Position numbers and translations under genes: made by a program. DNA of 22,351 nt. Source: a virus. The notes beneath the pieces were generated by a model, which worked only from the letters and a program-made list of their open reading frames with translations, had not been told where the DNA came from and ran no database searches. The stretch's first letter is position 1. Every line of letters starts with the position of its first letter. Where the stretch lies: positions 1-22,351 of IMG/VR virus record IMGVR_UViG_3300008267_000434; one strand, written 5' to 3'. This document shows, piece after piece, positions 14,317 to 21,625 of the stretch.

Positions 14317-17031
14317 TTAAGAAGATTTCTGTGATCCTAATACTAAGGATTTTCCTACTTTATTTGAATCCATATAAACATCTGATGATTTATGTAATAA
14401 TGCTGTTAATAGTGATTTATTTTCTTCTCTCATCTGTTTAATCTCACTACGTGTATTATCTGACTTTGCTGCTGCTTGAGATATTGAGGTTGATTTTTTA
14501 GATTTGTTTCCCATTAAATCTGTTCCTGCTACAATTTGATCATTTGGATTTAACTGTACTGTTCCAAATTCTCCTGATACTACAGGTCCTTTTTTAGGAT
14601 CAATTACACCATCTTTCATCATAAACTTTGCACCTAACCCAATAACAGCTCCTGCTGCTGCTAATCCTAATGCCCAACCTACAACTGGAATACTCGATAG
14701 TGATGATATTACTCCCATTGCGGCTTTACCTATACTTATAGCTAAGTCTTTTATATCGACTAATAACGATCTTTGTTTTATAGATAACATTACTGCTTCG
14801 TAACCTGATCTAATACCTGCCCAGATTGCTTTTCCTTTTTCATATGTCCAAGCTATACCGTCGTAGGTATTCATAATTATTTTTCTTGCTAAACTTTTCT
14901 CATCTAATGTTGCTGCAAAAGTTTTTATTCCTGCTGCTCTTTGTTCTTGCAGTAAGCTAAACAATAACTGTGCATTATATACTAACCTTGTTCCATAGCT
15001 CTGTTTATCCATGATACCCTGTACACCTTTTTCTCTGGTGATGAAGGCCTCTTGTCCCATCTGTAATGCTTTCAGTGCATAATTTGCTCTGTTAACTGCT
15101 AAGGTAGCAGTAGTAATTATCTGTATACTCTTATATAGTCCATATACAATTAATAACGGTTTTATCATAGCGCTTATTCCTGATGATATTAATCCAATCA
15201 TATATGATACTGGTTGTAATACGCTTGATAGTACCTCTATTACTGGTACGATTGCTTCTAGTATGGGTGCAAACGCTTGAGCTAATTTTTCTATAACAGC
15301 AGTCATTCTTTTCTGAATATCCATGCTTTGCATTTGCTCTTTAGTAACTCCCATTACTGCTGCTCTTTGTTCTAGTGTTGCATTCTTAGATGCTTCTTGA
15401 GCTAGAATAGATTTTCCTAACTGCTCTCTATTCATTCCTAAAGCTTTTGCTAATGCATCTTGCTCCAGTCTATTCATTTTACTGAACTCAGCTACTGTTG
15501 CTCCATTCTTAGCTAACTCTTTTGATAATCCTTCTAAATCATTTGTTAATGCAAGTTCTCTTGCTCTTTCTAGATTAAGATATCTCCCTGTCATTAATTC
15601 AGCTTCTAGTTCTGCTGAGATTGAATCTTCGAAGTTTAGTAAACCTCCTGCAATATCGCTAACTTCTTTTAAGCTCATTCCAAATGCTCTTGCAGCAACT
15701 TCGGCTCGTCCTAATGCAATTGGATCATTACCTAGAGACATTGTAATATCCTTTGATGTATTTAGAATGTCATTCATTGCAACACCTGGAGCTACTAAAG
15801 AGTTATTCAGTTGATTTCCTGCTGATACACCTTTTAGTAGATTGTCTTGAAAGCTGTCAATATCTTGATTAGCTAACTTACTTTGTATCCCTAAACTACC
15901 TGCTTGTTCTGCTGTTAGTCCTAAAAGGTTTTTAGCTTCAGCAATTGCTGCAATAGTATCGTTATTAAATATCGATGTAGCAGACATTCCTGATTGGTTT
16001 GTCAGTTCTGCTGCTGTTGTTAAATAATCTACTGATGTTGCTAATCTACTGTTTAAAGCTGCTTGATTAACTGCATTTTGGCCAGTTAGTCTATTGTACT
16101 CTACTGCTGCTGCATTTACTTTAAAAAACTCACCTACTATTTTTGTTATAATTGTAATAGGATCTGTTAATGTTTTTATAAGTCCTGCATAGATGGGCTT
16201 TAACCCTGCCATTAATACTGTAAGTTTTCCTCCTTTAACCAGTCCTAACTCTATATTTTTAGCAGTTTCTCGCATTGCCTCTTCAGCATCTTGAACTGCT
16301 TCACTAAATATTCCAGAATTTACTCCTAATCCTTGCATGAAAGAATTAATCCCTTGTACTAATCCTCCACTAACTCCTAATAGATCTATAATCCTAGCTT
16401 CTTGCTGTAATCTTTTCTCTAAATTACGTTGCATTTTATCAACTGCATCGTTTTGGTCAAAGTACAGTTTTAGTAAGTTTTTTTCGTAGCTCGTTATACC
16501 TTGTGCGGTTTTTAAGTAGTCTGATACATACTCATTAATAAAGTCTGCCTGTGCACCATGTGCTACTAAGTCGTCTACCTGGTCTCGTAACTCTTTACCA
16601 ATACTAGTATTGTTTGCTATAAATCTTGCTTCTTGTTTTAATATTTGCTCATTAAATTTAACCTTTTTTTCTAGTTTTTTTAATTGCGATATGTTTAAAT
16701 CAAGTACTCCTTGTTCATCAAATTTTAAGTCTTGGGCAGCATCTTCAATCTTTCTGAAGGCTCCCTCTACTTTTCTCATTACACTTACCTGCCCCTTATA
16801 TTCATTTACTATTGCTCGTATCTGTCCATAGATTCCTGACATGGAGTCTTCCATGCCTTCTAGTTGCTTTTTAGCTTGTTCTATGTATCTTGGAAGGTCT
16901 TTAAATTGTTTTTCTAGCTGATCGGCTCCAAAAGTAAACGGCTCTTCGTTTAGCTTAATTTTTAACCTATTAAGTTCTTGTAAAAGTTTTTTAGCTTCTT
17001 GTGGATCGTAATTTTGATTTGGTGTAGCCAT
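14317..17031 (-). CDS. Tail tape measure protein
   Basis: Sets tail length and is thought to help DNA cross the host membrane. The 904 residues have a charged helical, coiled-coil N-terminal part (about 10-215). A long Ala-rich helical middle follows, then two hydrophobic stretches, about 588-640 and 768-803 (VVGWALGLAAAGAVIGLGAK), suited to membrane contact. The C-terminus has the sequence DGVIDPKKGPVVSGEFGTVQ followed by NPNDQIVAG, which I recall from tape-measure proteins of related phages, and a final helix with MREENKSLLTALL. It is the longest helical protein of the tail module and lies downstream of sheath, tube and gp26-like genes, as expected. A perfect promoter-like motif lies 12 nt upstream. 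At about 0.15 nm per residue the tail would be roughly 130 nm, a rough rule only. Confidence 0.88.
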   Translation of the reverse strand: MATPNQNYDPQEAKKLLQELNRLKIKLNEEPFTFGADQLEKQFKDLPRYIEQAKKQLEGMEDSMSGIYGQIRAIVNEYKGQVSVMRKVEGAFRKIEDAAQDLKFDEQGVLDLNISQLKKLEKKVKFNEQILKQEARFIANNTSIGKELRDQVDDLVAHGAQADFINEYVSDYLKTAQGITSYEKNLLKLYFDQNDAVDKMQRNLEKRLQQEARIIDLLGVSGGLVQGINSFMQGLGVNSGIFSEAVQDAEEAMRETAKNIELGLVKGGKLTVLMAGLKPIYAGLIKTLTDPITIITKIVGEFFKVNAAAVEYNRLTGQNAVNQAALNSRLATSVDYLTTAAELTNQSGMSATSIFNNDTIAAIAEAKNLLGLTAEQAGSLGIQSKLANQDIDSFQDNLLKGVSAGNQLNNSLVAPGVAMNDILNTSKDITMSLGNDPIALGRAEVAARAFGMSLKEVSDIAGGLLNFEDSISAELEAELMTGRYLNLERARELALTNDLEGLSKELAKNGATVAEFSKMNRLEQDALAKALGMNREQLGKSILAQEASKNATLEQRAAVMGVTKEQMQSMDIQKRMTAVIEKLAQAFAPILEAIVPVIEVLSSVLQPVSYMIGLISSGISAMIKPLLIVYGLYKSIQIITTATLAVNRANYALKALQMGQEAFITREKGVQGIMDKQSYGTRLVYNAQLLFSLLQEQRAAGIKTFAATLDEKSLARKIIMNTYDGIAWTYEKGKAIWAGIRSGYEAVMLSIKQRSLLVDIKDLAISIGKAAMGVISSLSSIPVVGWALGLAAAGAVIGLGAKFMMKDGVIDPKKGPVVSGEFGTVQLNPNDQIVAGTDLMGNKSKKSTSISQAAAKSDNTRSEIKQMREENKSLLTALLHKSSDVYMDSNKVGKSLVLGSQKSS

Positions 17032-17043
17032 TTATTAAAATAG

Positions 17044-17057
17044 TTTATTATAAATAG
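17044..17057 (-). promoter_or_regulatory. Promoter-like motif CTATTTATAATAAA before the tape-measure gene
   Basis: A perfect copy of the 14-mer on the coding strand, 12 nt upstream of the tape-measure start. It begins 2 nt after the stem-loop at 17060-17084, a terminator-then-promoter arrangement. Confidence 0.6.
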
Positions 17058-17059
17058 TT

Positions 17060-17084
17060 AAAGCCCATATTATCTACGGGCTTT
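17060..17084 (-). terminator. Stem-loop over the end of the 95-residue gene; probable weak terminator
   Basis: AAAGCCC and GGGCTTT form a perfect 7-bp stem around an 11-nt loop. The stop codon of the 95-residue gene (17070-17072) lies inside the loop. Only three T follow the G/C part on the coding strand, so termination is probably partial. It may also block the ribosome or protect the mRNA end. Confidence 0.5.
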
Positions 17085-17357
17085 TGTACTATAGTCTGGT
17101 GCTTTTATTTTTCCATTCTGTAGGAGTGATGTATTTCCGTTTGCTTCTTCCTGATTCTTATTCTCTTTTTCATACCATTCCAGCATAGTTCTGTGTATAA
17201 ACTTTCTTAACCAGATTGGAAACTCATATACATCTGTAAGAGCATAACCTCCTTTACCGTGAAAACAGATATCGTGTATTTGATTAAAAAGTGCGGCTCT
17301 ATACTCCGGCGTCAGGCCAAAGAAAGGTAACTCCAATTGGAATATCAACCCCTCCAT
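17070..17357 (-). CDS. Small tail assembly protein (possible gp51-like or assembly chaperone), overlaps the gp26-like gene
   Basis: A 95-residue protein with the conserved-looking core FNQIHDICFHGKGGY followed by DVYEFPIWLRKFIH, a pattern I recall from short ORFs placed after gp26-like genes in T4-related phages. The charged, Gln/Asn-rich C-terminus looks flexible. The start ATG at 17357 lies 59 nt inside the gp26-like gene, in the +1 frame relative to it. The protein may be made by coupled re-initiation, or the two could be joined by frameshifting as in other tail chaperone pairs; the sequence does not decide. The role, baseplate hub assembly or tape-measure chaperone, is inferred from its position just before the tape measure. 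Confidence 0.65.
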   Translation of the reverse strand: MEGLIFQLELPFFGLTPEYRAALFNQIHDICFHGKGGYALTDVYEFPIWLRKFIHRTMLEWYEKENKNQEEANGNTSLLQNGKIKAPDYSTKARR

Positions 17358-18039
17358 CTGGTCCGTTCTCAGGATAGAACTTTAAGTTTACATCAGGTTG
17401 AACTTGTCTAACGTATTCTCTAAATGCTCTAGAATCTCTTACTAGGAAATAATTATCAACAAAATCTCTTATTGTTTTATTCTCAGCATCTCCATTTACT
17501 GATGTAATCATTCTCTTTAGTCTTGTAGATAATTCTGCTGAAGAATCTTTGTTTAATTTTTTTAAACCTTTTACTTCTTGATCTATTGCTTGCTCATCTG
17601 CATGGGTAAGTAATTTGAATGTAAGTAGAGTTCCTGTTGATGGTGTTGTAAATACAAATTTGTTTTCCCCTGATTTGTATATAGATTCATCAAGTTCTTT
17701 AGGTTCTAATGTAGATAGGTCAACTGATTGAAGTTCTCCTCCAAATTCAAATTGATAATCTTTTCCGTAACCTAATATTCTAGAAGCAATTAAAATTGCA
17801 TTCTTATCTCCTACAAGTAAATCGCTGTACTCGATAGGAGTTACAATAAGTGACTGTAGCAATTTATCAATAACTACTCCTGATTGTATATAATTCTGAT
17901 TTGTAAGGATATCTTCTTCTCTAGCAGTCATGTATTTCATTTCGATTTTACCTTCTGCTAGGGCAGATCCTTTTGGGTATAGTAAACCCTTTGAAGGAAG
18001 TTCTACCATTTCGGTAGGAAATTTTTGTTTTTGTTCCAT
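17299..18039 (-). CDS. Baseplate hub assembly protein, T4 gp26-like
   Basis: A 246-residue protein with the hallmark LPSKGLLYPKGS near the N-terminus (about 14-25), then MKYMTAREEDILTNQNYI and a helical region with KLLQSLI. The second half has TFKLLTHADEQAIDQE and a C-terminal strand IPIGVTFLWPDA. This order and length fit the T4 gp26 family of baseplate proteins (about 205-245 residues). It lies between the tail tube and the tape measure, as in related phages, and shares 59 nt with the next gene. It starts at 18039 after an A/T-rich leader without Shine-Dalgarno. A strong terminator separates it from the tail-tube gene, and a TATTTATA box lies 30 nt upstream, so it probably has its own promoter. 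Confidence 0.8.
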   Translation of the reverse strand: MEQKQKFPTEMVELPSKGLLYPKGSALAEGKIEMKYMTAREEDILTNQNYIQSGVVIDKLLQSLIVTPIEYSDLLVGDKNAILIASRILGYGKDYQFEFGGELQSVDLSTLEPKELDESIYKSGENKFVFTTPSTGTLLTFKLLTHADEQAIDQEVKGLKKLNKDSSAELSTRLKRMITSVNGDAENKTIRDFVDNYFLVRDSRAFREYVRQVQPDVNLKFYPENGPDGGVDIPIGVTFLWPDAGV

Positions 18040-18069
18040 AAATTTTATTTGTTAATAACTAGTTCTATA

Positions 18070-18077
18070 TATAAATA
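18070..18077 (-). promoter_or_regulatory. TATTTATA box before the gp26-like gene
   Basis: The coding strand reads TATTTATA, followed by TATAG, 30 nt upstream of the gp26-like start and just downstream of the terminator at 18095-18120. It shares the core of the recurring motif but not its TAATAAA end. Confidence 0.4.
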
Positions 18078-18094
18078 TATGAAAATAAATTTTA

Positions 18095-18120
18095 TAAAAA
18101 AAGCCTGGATAAACCAGGCT
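18095..18120 (-). terminator. Rho-independent terminator after the tail-tube gene
   Basis: The coding strand has AGCCTGG, a TTTAT loop and CCAGGCT, a perfect 7-bp GC-rich stem, followed by a run of seven T. It begins 23 nt after the tail-tube stop codon and is the clearest terminator in the window. Confidence 0.9.
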
Positions 18121-18143
18121 CTTACTATTTTATTTGTACTTGA

Positions 18144-18632
18144 TTAATAGTTGAGTACACAATAATCCATTGCTACTGAGATTGCAATCTCTACTACTCC
18201 GTCAGAATTAGTCCAGTCCAATTGACCAAAATCTCCTTTTGTTAAGAATGCTCCTTTAATAATCCATTCTCCTACGATATCTCCAACAGGACCTAAAATA
18301 TTTAAAGTTAAATCTTTTTTATAGAAATCTGAATAACCAGCTCTACCTGTTACTGATTCATATCCAAGACGTGCCCACTCCATTACTGCTTGAGCTCCAG
18401 AAGGTGTGATTGGTGAATATAAAGTCATATCCATATCCTGCCACTCTCTTTTACCTCTGATTTTTCTGTAGGTATTGATATGATCAAGTTTTATTACTGA
18501 ATCTTGAAAGTTTGGTACCTTCACATTCTTAATCATGAATGCTGGAATGTTATCTATATACATTACGAACCTGTGCTGAACCATTGGTTCAAAAGCTCTG
18601 AACATTATTTCGTTTGGATCTAATACTGCCAT
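18144..18632 (-). CDS. Tail tube protein, gp19-like
   Basis: The inner tube subunit that stacks in hexamers beneath the sheath. The 162 residues match the T4 gp19 length (about 163). Recognisable segments are VQHRFVMYIDNIPAFMIKNV (about 18-37), then VPNFQDSVIKLDHINTYRKI and GKREWQDMDMTLYSP, and the C-terminal IIKGAFLTKGDFGQLDW followed by VEIAISVAMDYC. It lies directly after the sheath gene (42-nt gap with a near-perfect promoter-like motif) and before a strong terminator. It can therefore be made as a short monocistronic message, fitting a protein needed in high copy number. Confidence 0.92.
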   Translation of the reverse strand: MAVLDPNEIMFRAFEPMVQHRFVMYIDNIPAFMIKNVKVPNFQDSVIKLDHINTYRKIRGKREWQDMDMTLYSPITPSGAQAVMEWARLGYESVTGRAGYSDFYKKDLTLNILGPVGDIVGEWIIKGAFLTKGDFGQLDWTNSDGVVEIAISVAMDYCVLNY

Positions 18633-18646
18633 TTTTGTTTATTTAT

Positions 18647-18660
18647 TTTATTATAAATAT
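18647..18660 (-). promoter_or_regulatory. Promoter-like motif ATATTTATAATAAA before the tail-tube gene
   Basis: One base differs from the perfect 14-mer (A for the first C). It lies in the 42-nt gap after the sheath gene, 14 nt upstream of the tail-tube start, and would give the tube its own transcript ending at 18095. Confidence 0.55.
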
Positions 18661-18674
18661 GTGTTGTTATTAAA

Positions 18675-20789
18675 TTATGCAAATGTAGCTCCAGTTGGCT
18701 CAACTATGAAGTCTAGTACTACGAATTCGATAGTTTTTGTTGGTTGGATAAAGATTTGTCCTACTAGTTGATTTCTATCTACAACATCTGCTGTGTTGTT
18801 TGTATCATCCATTACTACTCTATAGGCATAAAGACCTTGTCTTTGTACTACTGATTCTAAGTATGGATTTACTGTCGCTAAGAATTTATTTCTAGTTGCT
18901 ATAGTATTTTGTTCGAATACTAAGTTTTTAGCTTGGTCACCAATAAACTTCTTAAGTTCTATTAATAAACGTCTAACGTTTACTCTATCTAATGCTGATG
19001 CTTTAGTTTGTAGAGTTTTTTGTCCGAAAACTGATATACCTGTTCCTGGGAATGTAGCAATTGGGTTAACTTTAGATGCATAAAGAGTATCTCTATCACC
19101 TTTAGTTAATTTTCTTTCTGCTTGAATTACTCCTGGAAGTCCTCCTCTTACAAGTCCTGCTGGTGCAAACCATGGTGCTGTAGCTGCATCTGTAAATGCA
19201 TATACTCCTGGAATGATTGTTCCTGCTGGTACATATTCGTTTCTACCTGTAGCTGATTGTATTTGTACCCAAGGCCAGTAAGTTGCTGCGTATGATGAAT
19301 TAATTGTTACTGCTTGTGTTGTTACATCACTTAAGATTGATCCTGTTCTTACTAAATCAACTACTGCAATACAGTCTCCTCTATCTTCTGCTAATGATAT
19401 AATTGATGAAATTGTTGTATTAGCTCCAGCTGTTGAGTTTTGATTGATTAAACCTGGTGTGGAAATTATATTGAACTGGTAATCATCTTTATTTGATAAT
19501 AATGAGATTGCTGTAGTATAATTTGTTCCTGTTAATCCTTGAATATCTGTTGAATTATTTGAAATATCTGCAAAATACTTTGCTCCTGATTTTACTGTTC
19601 CTGATGCATTATAGAATGATCCTGAAGCAGCTCTTGGTAAATATGTTGAATATGAAACTCCAGATGAATCAGTGTTAATTGTTATTCCGTCATTTGCTAG
19701 ATAGTCAGGAGTTGTTCGTACATTGCCAGATACTCTTACGTAGTTTGATCTATTCGGGAATGTACCTTGGAAGTAGTTATATGATACTCCTGTTGATGAA
19801 TCTGTTGCTACAGTTACAAACTGGTTACCTACTACTTTCTCAATGTAGTTCTCTGATTTTGGATCTAATGATAAGTTTGTAAATGTTTCTAGAATTATCT
19901 GATTATTTGTATTATCATTACCTTGTCTTACAAGTAATGTAAATGTACCTAATGCTGTATTTACATTTGCAATTTGACATCTTACATTATCTGATGAACC
20001 TGATACTAATGATCCGTCTGAGGTTTGTGCTCCTGGATCGGCTGCTCCTGTTGCATTGTTATAGGTAATACCTTTTCCTAATGTTGTTAAGGTGAATGGA
20101 GCTTGATCTGTTCCACCTCCTAGGGTAAATAGAGTAAAGTTAGGTGCTGCAGTTCCTGATCCAGTTAAGAATGTTAATGTATTATAAGGTGTTCCTGCTA
20201 CTGAAGCTGTTAATGCCAATGTTGTAGCAGTTCCTGAAGCTGAAACTGGTACATAAGTTGATGCTCCGTTGATCTCTGCTACTAGGTTAGTTATAGTAGT
20301 TGCTAGTGACGACCCTGATGTAAAATACCAGGTATTACCTGATGGATTATCTGCTGGTACTGATCCTGTCGCAATAAATGTATATGTACTTCCTGCATAG
20401 GATATTGCATATTGTTGCCCGTCAGCTACTGGTACTGTAAGTGTCCCTGAACCTGTTGCTTTATTTAATCCTGTAAAAATATTTGTAGAAACTGCTCCAG
20501 TATATGATCCTGAAACAACTCTTGTAATTAATGCTGTTTGACCTCCTTGTGAGAAATAGTTCTTTACAGCAACTGAAGTAAGGAATTCATAAGTATTAGA
20601 CGCTGAAGTAAATGTCTCACCAAACTTCCTAGTATAATCATTATACGAAGTTACAATAGTTGGCTGATTGTCAGGCCCTTTTACTGTTGGTCCAATAAAT
20701 GCTGCTCCTGCTGCAACTGGTGCTGGTTGTACAAAAGATATGTCGTTTTCTCTTGTAAATACCCCTGGAGAGATAATTGATTCTGCCAT
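18675..20789 (-). CDS. Tail sheath protein, gp18-like, with an inserted Gly/Ser/Thr-rich domain
   Basis: The contractile sheath subunit. The 704 residues begin MAESIISPGVFTREND, a typical sheath start. The conserved C-terminal domain includes VNVRRLLIELKKFIGDQAK, FEQNTIATRNKFLATVNPYL and IQPTKTIEFVVLDFIVEPTG, which meshes with neighbouring subunits and the tube. Residues about 112-228 form a beta-rich insertion with TATTLALTASVAGTPYNTLT, probably a surface-exposed decoration. The start follows an A-rich stretch (TTTTAAAAAAC) without Shine-Dalgarno. The gene is preceded by a stem-loop and a weak CTATTTAT motif 82 nt upstream, and followed by the tail tube, the usual gp18-gp19 order. Confidence 0.94.
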   Translation of the reverse strand: MAESIISPGVFTRENDISFVQPAPVAAGAAFIGPTVKGPDNQPTIVTSYNDYTRKFGETFTSASNTYEFLTSVAVKNYFSQGGQTALITRVVSGSYTGAVSTNIFTGLNKATGSGTLTVPVADGQQYAISYAGSTYTFIATGSVPADNPSGNTWYFTSGSSLATTITNLVAEINGASTYVPVSASGTATTLALTASVAGTPYNTLTFLTGSGTAAPNFTLFTLGGGTDQAPFTLTTLGKGITYNNATGAADPGAQTSDGSLVSGSSDNVRCQIANVNTALGTFTLLVRQGNDNTNNQIILETFTNLSLDPKSENYIEKVVGNQFVTVATDSSTGVSYNYFQGTFPNRSNYVRVSGNVRTTPDYLANDGITINTDSSGVSYSTYLPRAASGSFYNASGTVKSGAKYFADISNNSTDIQGLTGTNYTTAISLLSNKDDYQFNIISTPGLINQNSTAGANTTISSIISLAEDRGDCIAVVDLVRTGSILSDVTTQAVTINSSYAATYWPWVQIQSATGRNEYVPAGTIIPGVYAFTDAATAPWFAPAGLVRGGLPGVIQAERKLTKGDRDTLYASKVNPIATFPGTGISVFGQKTLQTKASALDRVNVRRLLIELKKFIGDQAKNLVFEQNTIATRNKFLATVNPYLESVVQRQGLYAYRVVMDDTNNTADVVDRNQLVGQIFIQPTKTIEFVVLDFIVEPTGATFA

Positions 20790-20870
20790 GTTTTTTAAAA
20801 TTGTGTTAGTTATTTTTTAATAATCTATGTATTGAGAAAACCTAAACTAAATAAGAAGGTCTTTTATTCT

Positions 20871-20881
20871 CTAATAAATAG
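20871..20881 (-). promoter_or_regulatory. CTATTTATTAG motif before the tail-sheath gene
   Basis: It lies in the 137-nt gap upstream of the sheath gene, immediately after the stem-loop at 20884-20905 and 82 nt before the start codon. It shares CTATTTAT with the recurring motif. Apart from this and the stem-loop I see nothing else in the gap. Confidence 0.4.
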
Positions 20882-20883
20882 GA

Positions 20884-20905
20884 AAGGAGAGTCAAAACCC
20901 TCCTT
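20884..20905 (-). terminator. Stem-loop after the 87-residue gene; probable terminator
   Basis: AAGGAG and CTCCTT form a 6-bp stem, extended beyond an A-C mismatch by GT/AC around a short loop. It lies 22 nt after the stop codon of the coiled-coil gene. The T-run on the coding strand is short (TTTCC), so strength is uncertain. Confidence 0.55.
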
Positions 20906-20926
20906 AATTATTTTGTTACTATTATT

Positions 20927-21190
20927 CTACTCTTCCTGTGATTGATTAGGAATAAAAATTCCTTCTTCAATATTAATAGTTCCGTTTCCGTATTCTTCTT
21001 CTAGAAATTCTGCTAGAGTTTTTTCTTCGTCTTTTAACTCAGATAAAAACTGTTCTGCATTTAATCTTCTCTGTTTAATAGCCAGTTTTACTAGCTCAAT
21101 TTGACCTAGTTCAACTTCTATTGCTTGATTTTTTTGTTGTATCGATTTTATTTGATCAATAACTTCTTGTGATAATTTTGTTGGTTCCAT
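20927..21190 (-). CDS. Small coiled-coil protein
   Basis: An 87-residue protein whose residues 5-70 are almost entirely charged helix with regularly spaced Ile/Leu/Val (VIDQIKSIQQKNQAIEVELG, then FLSELKDEEKTLAEFLEEEY). This fits a parallel or hairpin coiled coil. It has a short tail, INIEEGIFIPNQ, and no Cys. I do not recognise a family. It lies between the membrane protein (49 nt after it) and the sheath gene (behind a stem-loop). Small coiled-coil proteins in virion clusters are often assembly factors, but this one could be anything that oligomerises. Confidence 0.65.
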   Translation of the reverse strand: MEPTKLSQEVIDQIKSIQQKNQAIEVELGQIELVKLAIKQRRLNAEQFLSELKDEEKTLAEFLEEEYGNGTINIEEGIFIPNQSQEE

Positions 21191-21239
21191 AAACTTTTTA
21201 TATTTCTACTAAGGTAGTATAAATTTTTTAATAAAACAA

Positions 21240-21605
21240 CTATGCCAGTATTAGCAGGTATAGAATTGCCCCTAATATACCTCCATAACTTCCCATATTA
21301 AGATCTGTATTATCCCAAGGTGCATCATGAAACTTACCGTAGTACCATTCTCTAACAAAGTTAGCACCATAAGCTCCAAATCCTCCTACAAAGACAGGAA
21401 AGAAATTTCCTGTATCTCCTAAATGGGCAAAGGCAAATAAGAACCAAATAGCAAAAAATGTTAATACTAAAGAATAACCAACATGTTTATGGTAGTTCTG
21501 CTTTATAAAGTCAGGTGTAAAGATCTTTTTTATATCTAAGATATAATTTGTAATACTTTTCCAAAGTATAGGAAAAATTGTTACTTCTAAATAAAATTTT
21601 TTCAT
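21240..21605 (-). CDS. Small integral membrane protein in the virion gene cluster
   Basis: A 121-residue protein with about three hydrophobic segments: residues 43-61 (VGYSLVLTFFAIWFLFAFA), about 68-84, and 104-121. Between the last two lies a polar loop with REWYYGKFHDAPWDNTDLNMG (R85, E86, D98, D101, N103). The pattern of Arg/Lys-Glu, then Asp residues, then Asn and Gly before a last helix recalls VanZ-like membrane proteins, but the likeness is weak. It probably acts in the host inner membrane. Holin, superinfection-exclusion factor or lysis regulator are all possible, and none is shown. Start 21605, A-rich leader, 20 nt after the glycine-rich gene. Confidence 0.65.
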   Translation of the reverse strand: MKKFYLEVTIFPILWKSITNYILDIKKIFTPDFIKQNYHKHVGYSLVLTFFAIWFLFAFAHLGDTGNFFPVFVGGFGAYGANFVREWYYGKFHDAPWDNTDLNMGSYGGILGAILYLLILA

Positions 21606-21625
21606 AATTGTTTTTGTTTTTATTA

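Noticed and set aside
21208-21219. Small inverted repeat CTAC/GTAG before the coiled-coil gene
   Set aside because: Only a 4-bp stem, expected by chance and without a T-run.
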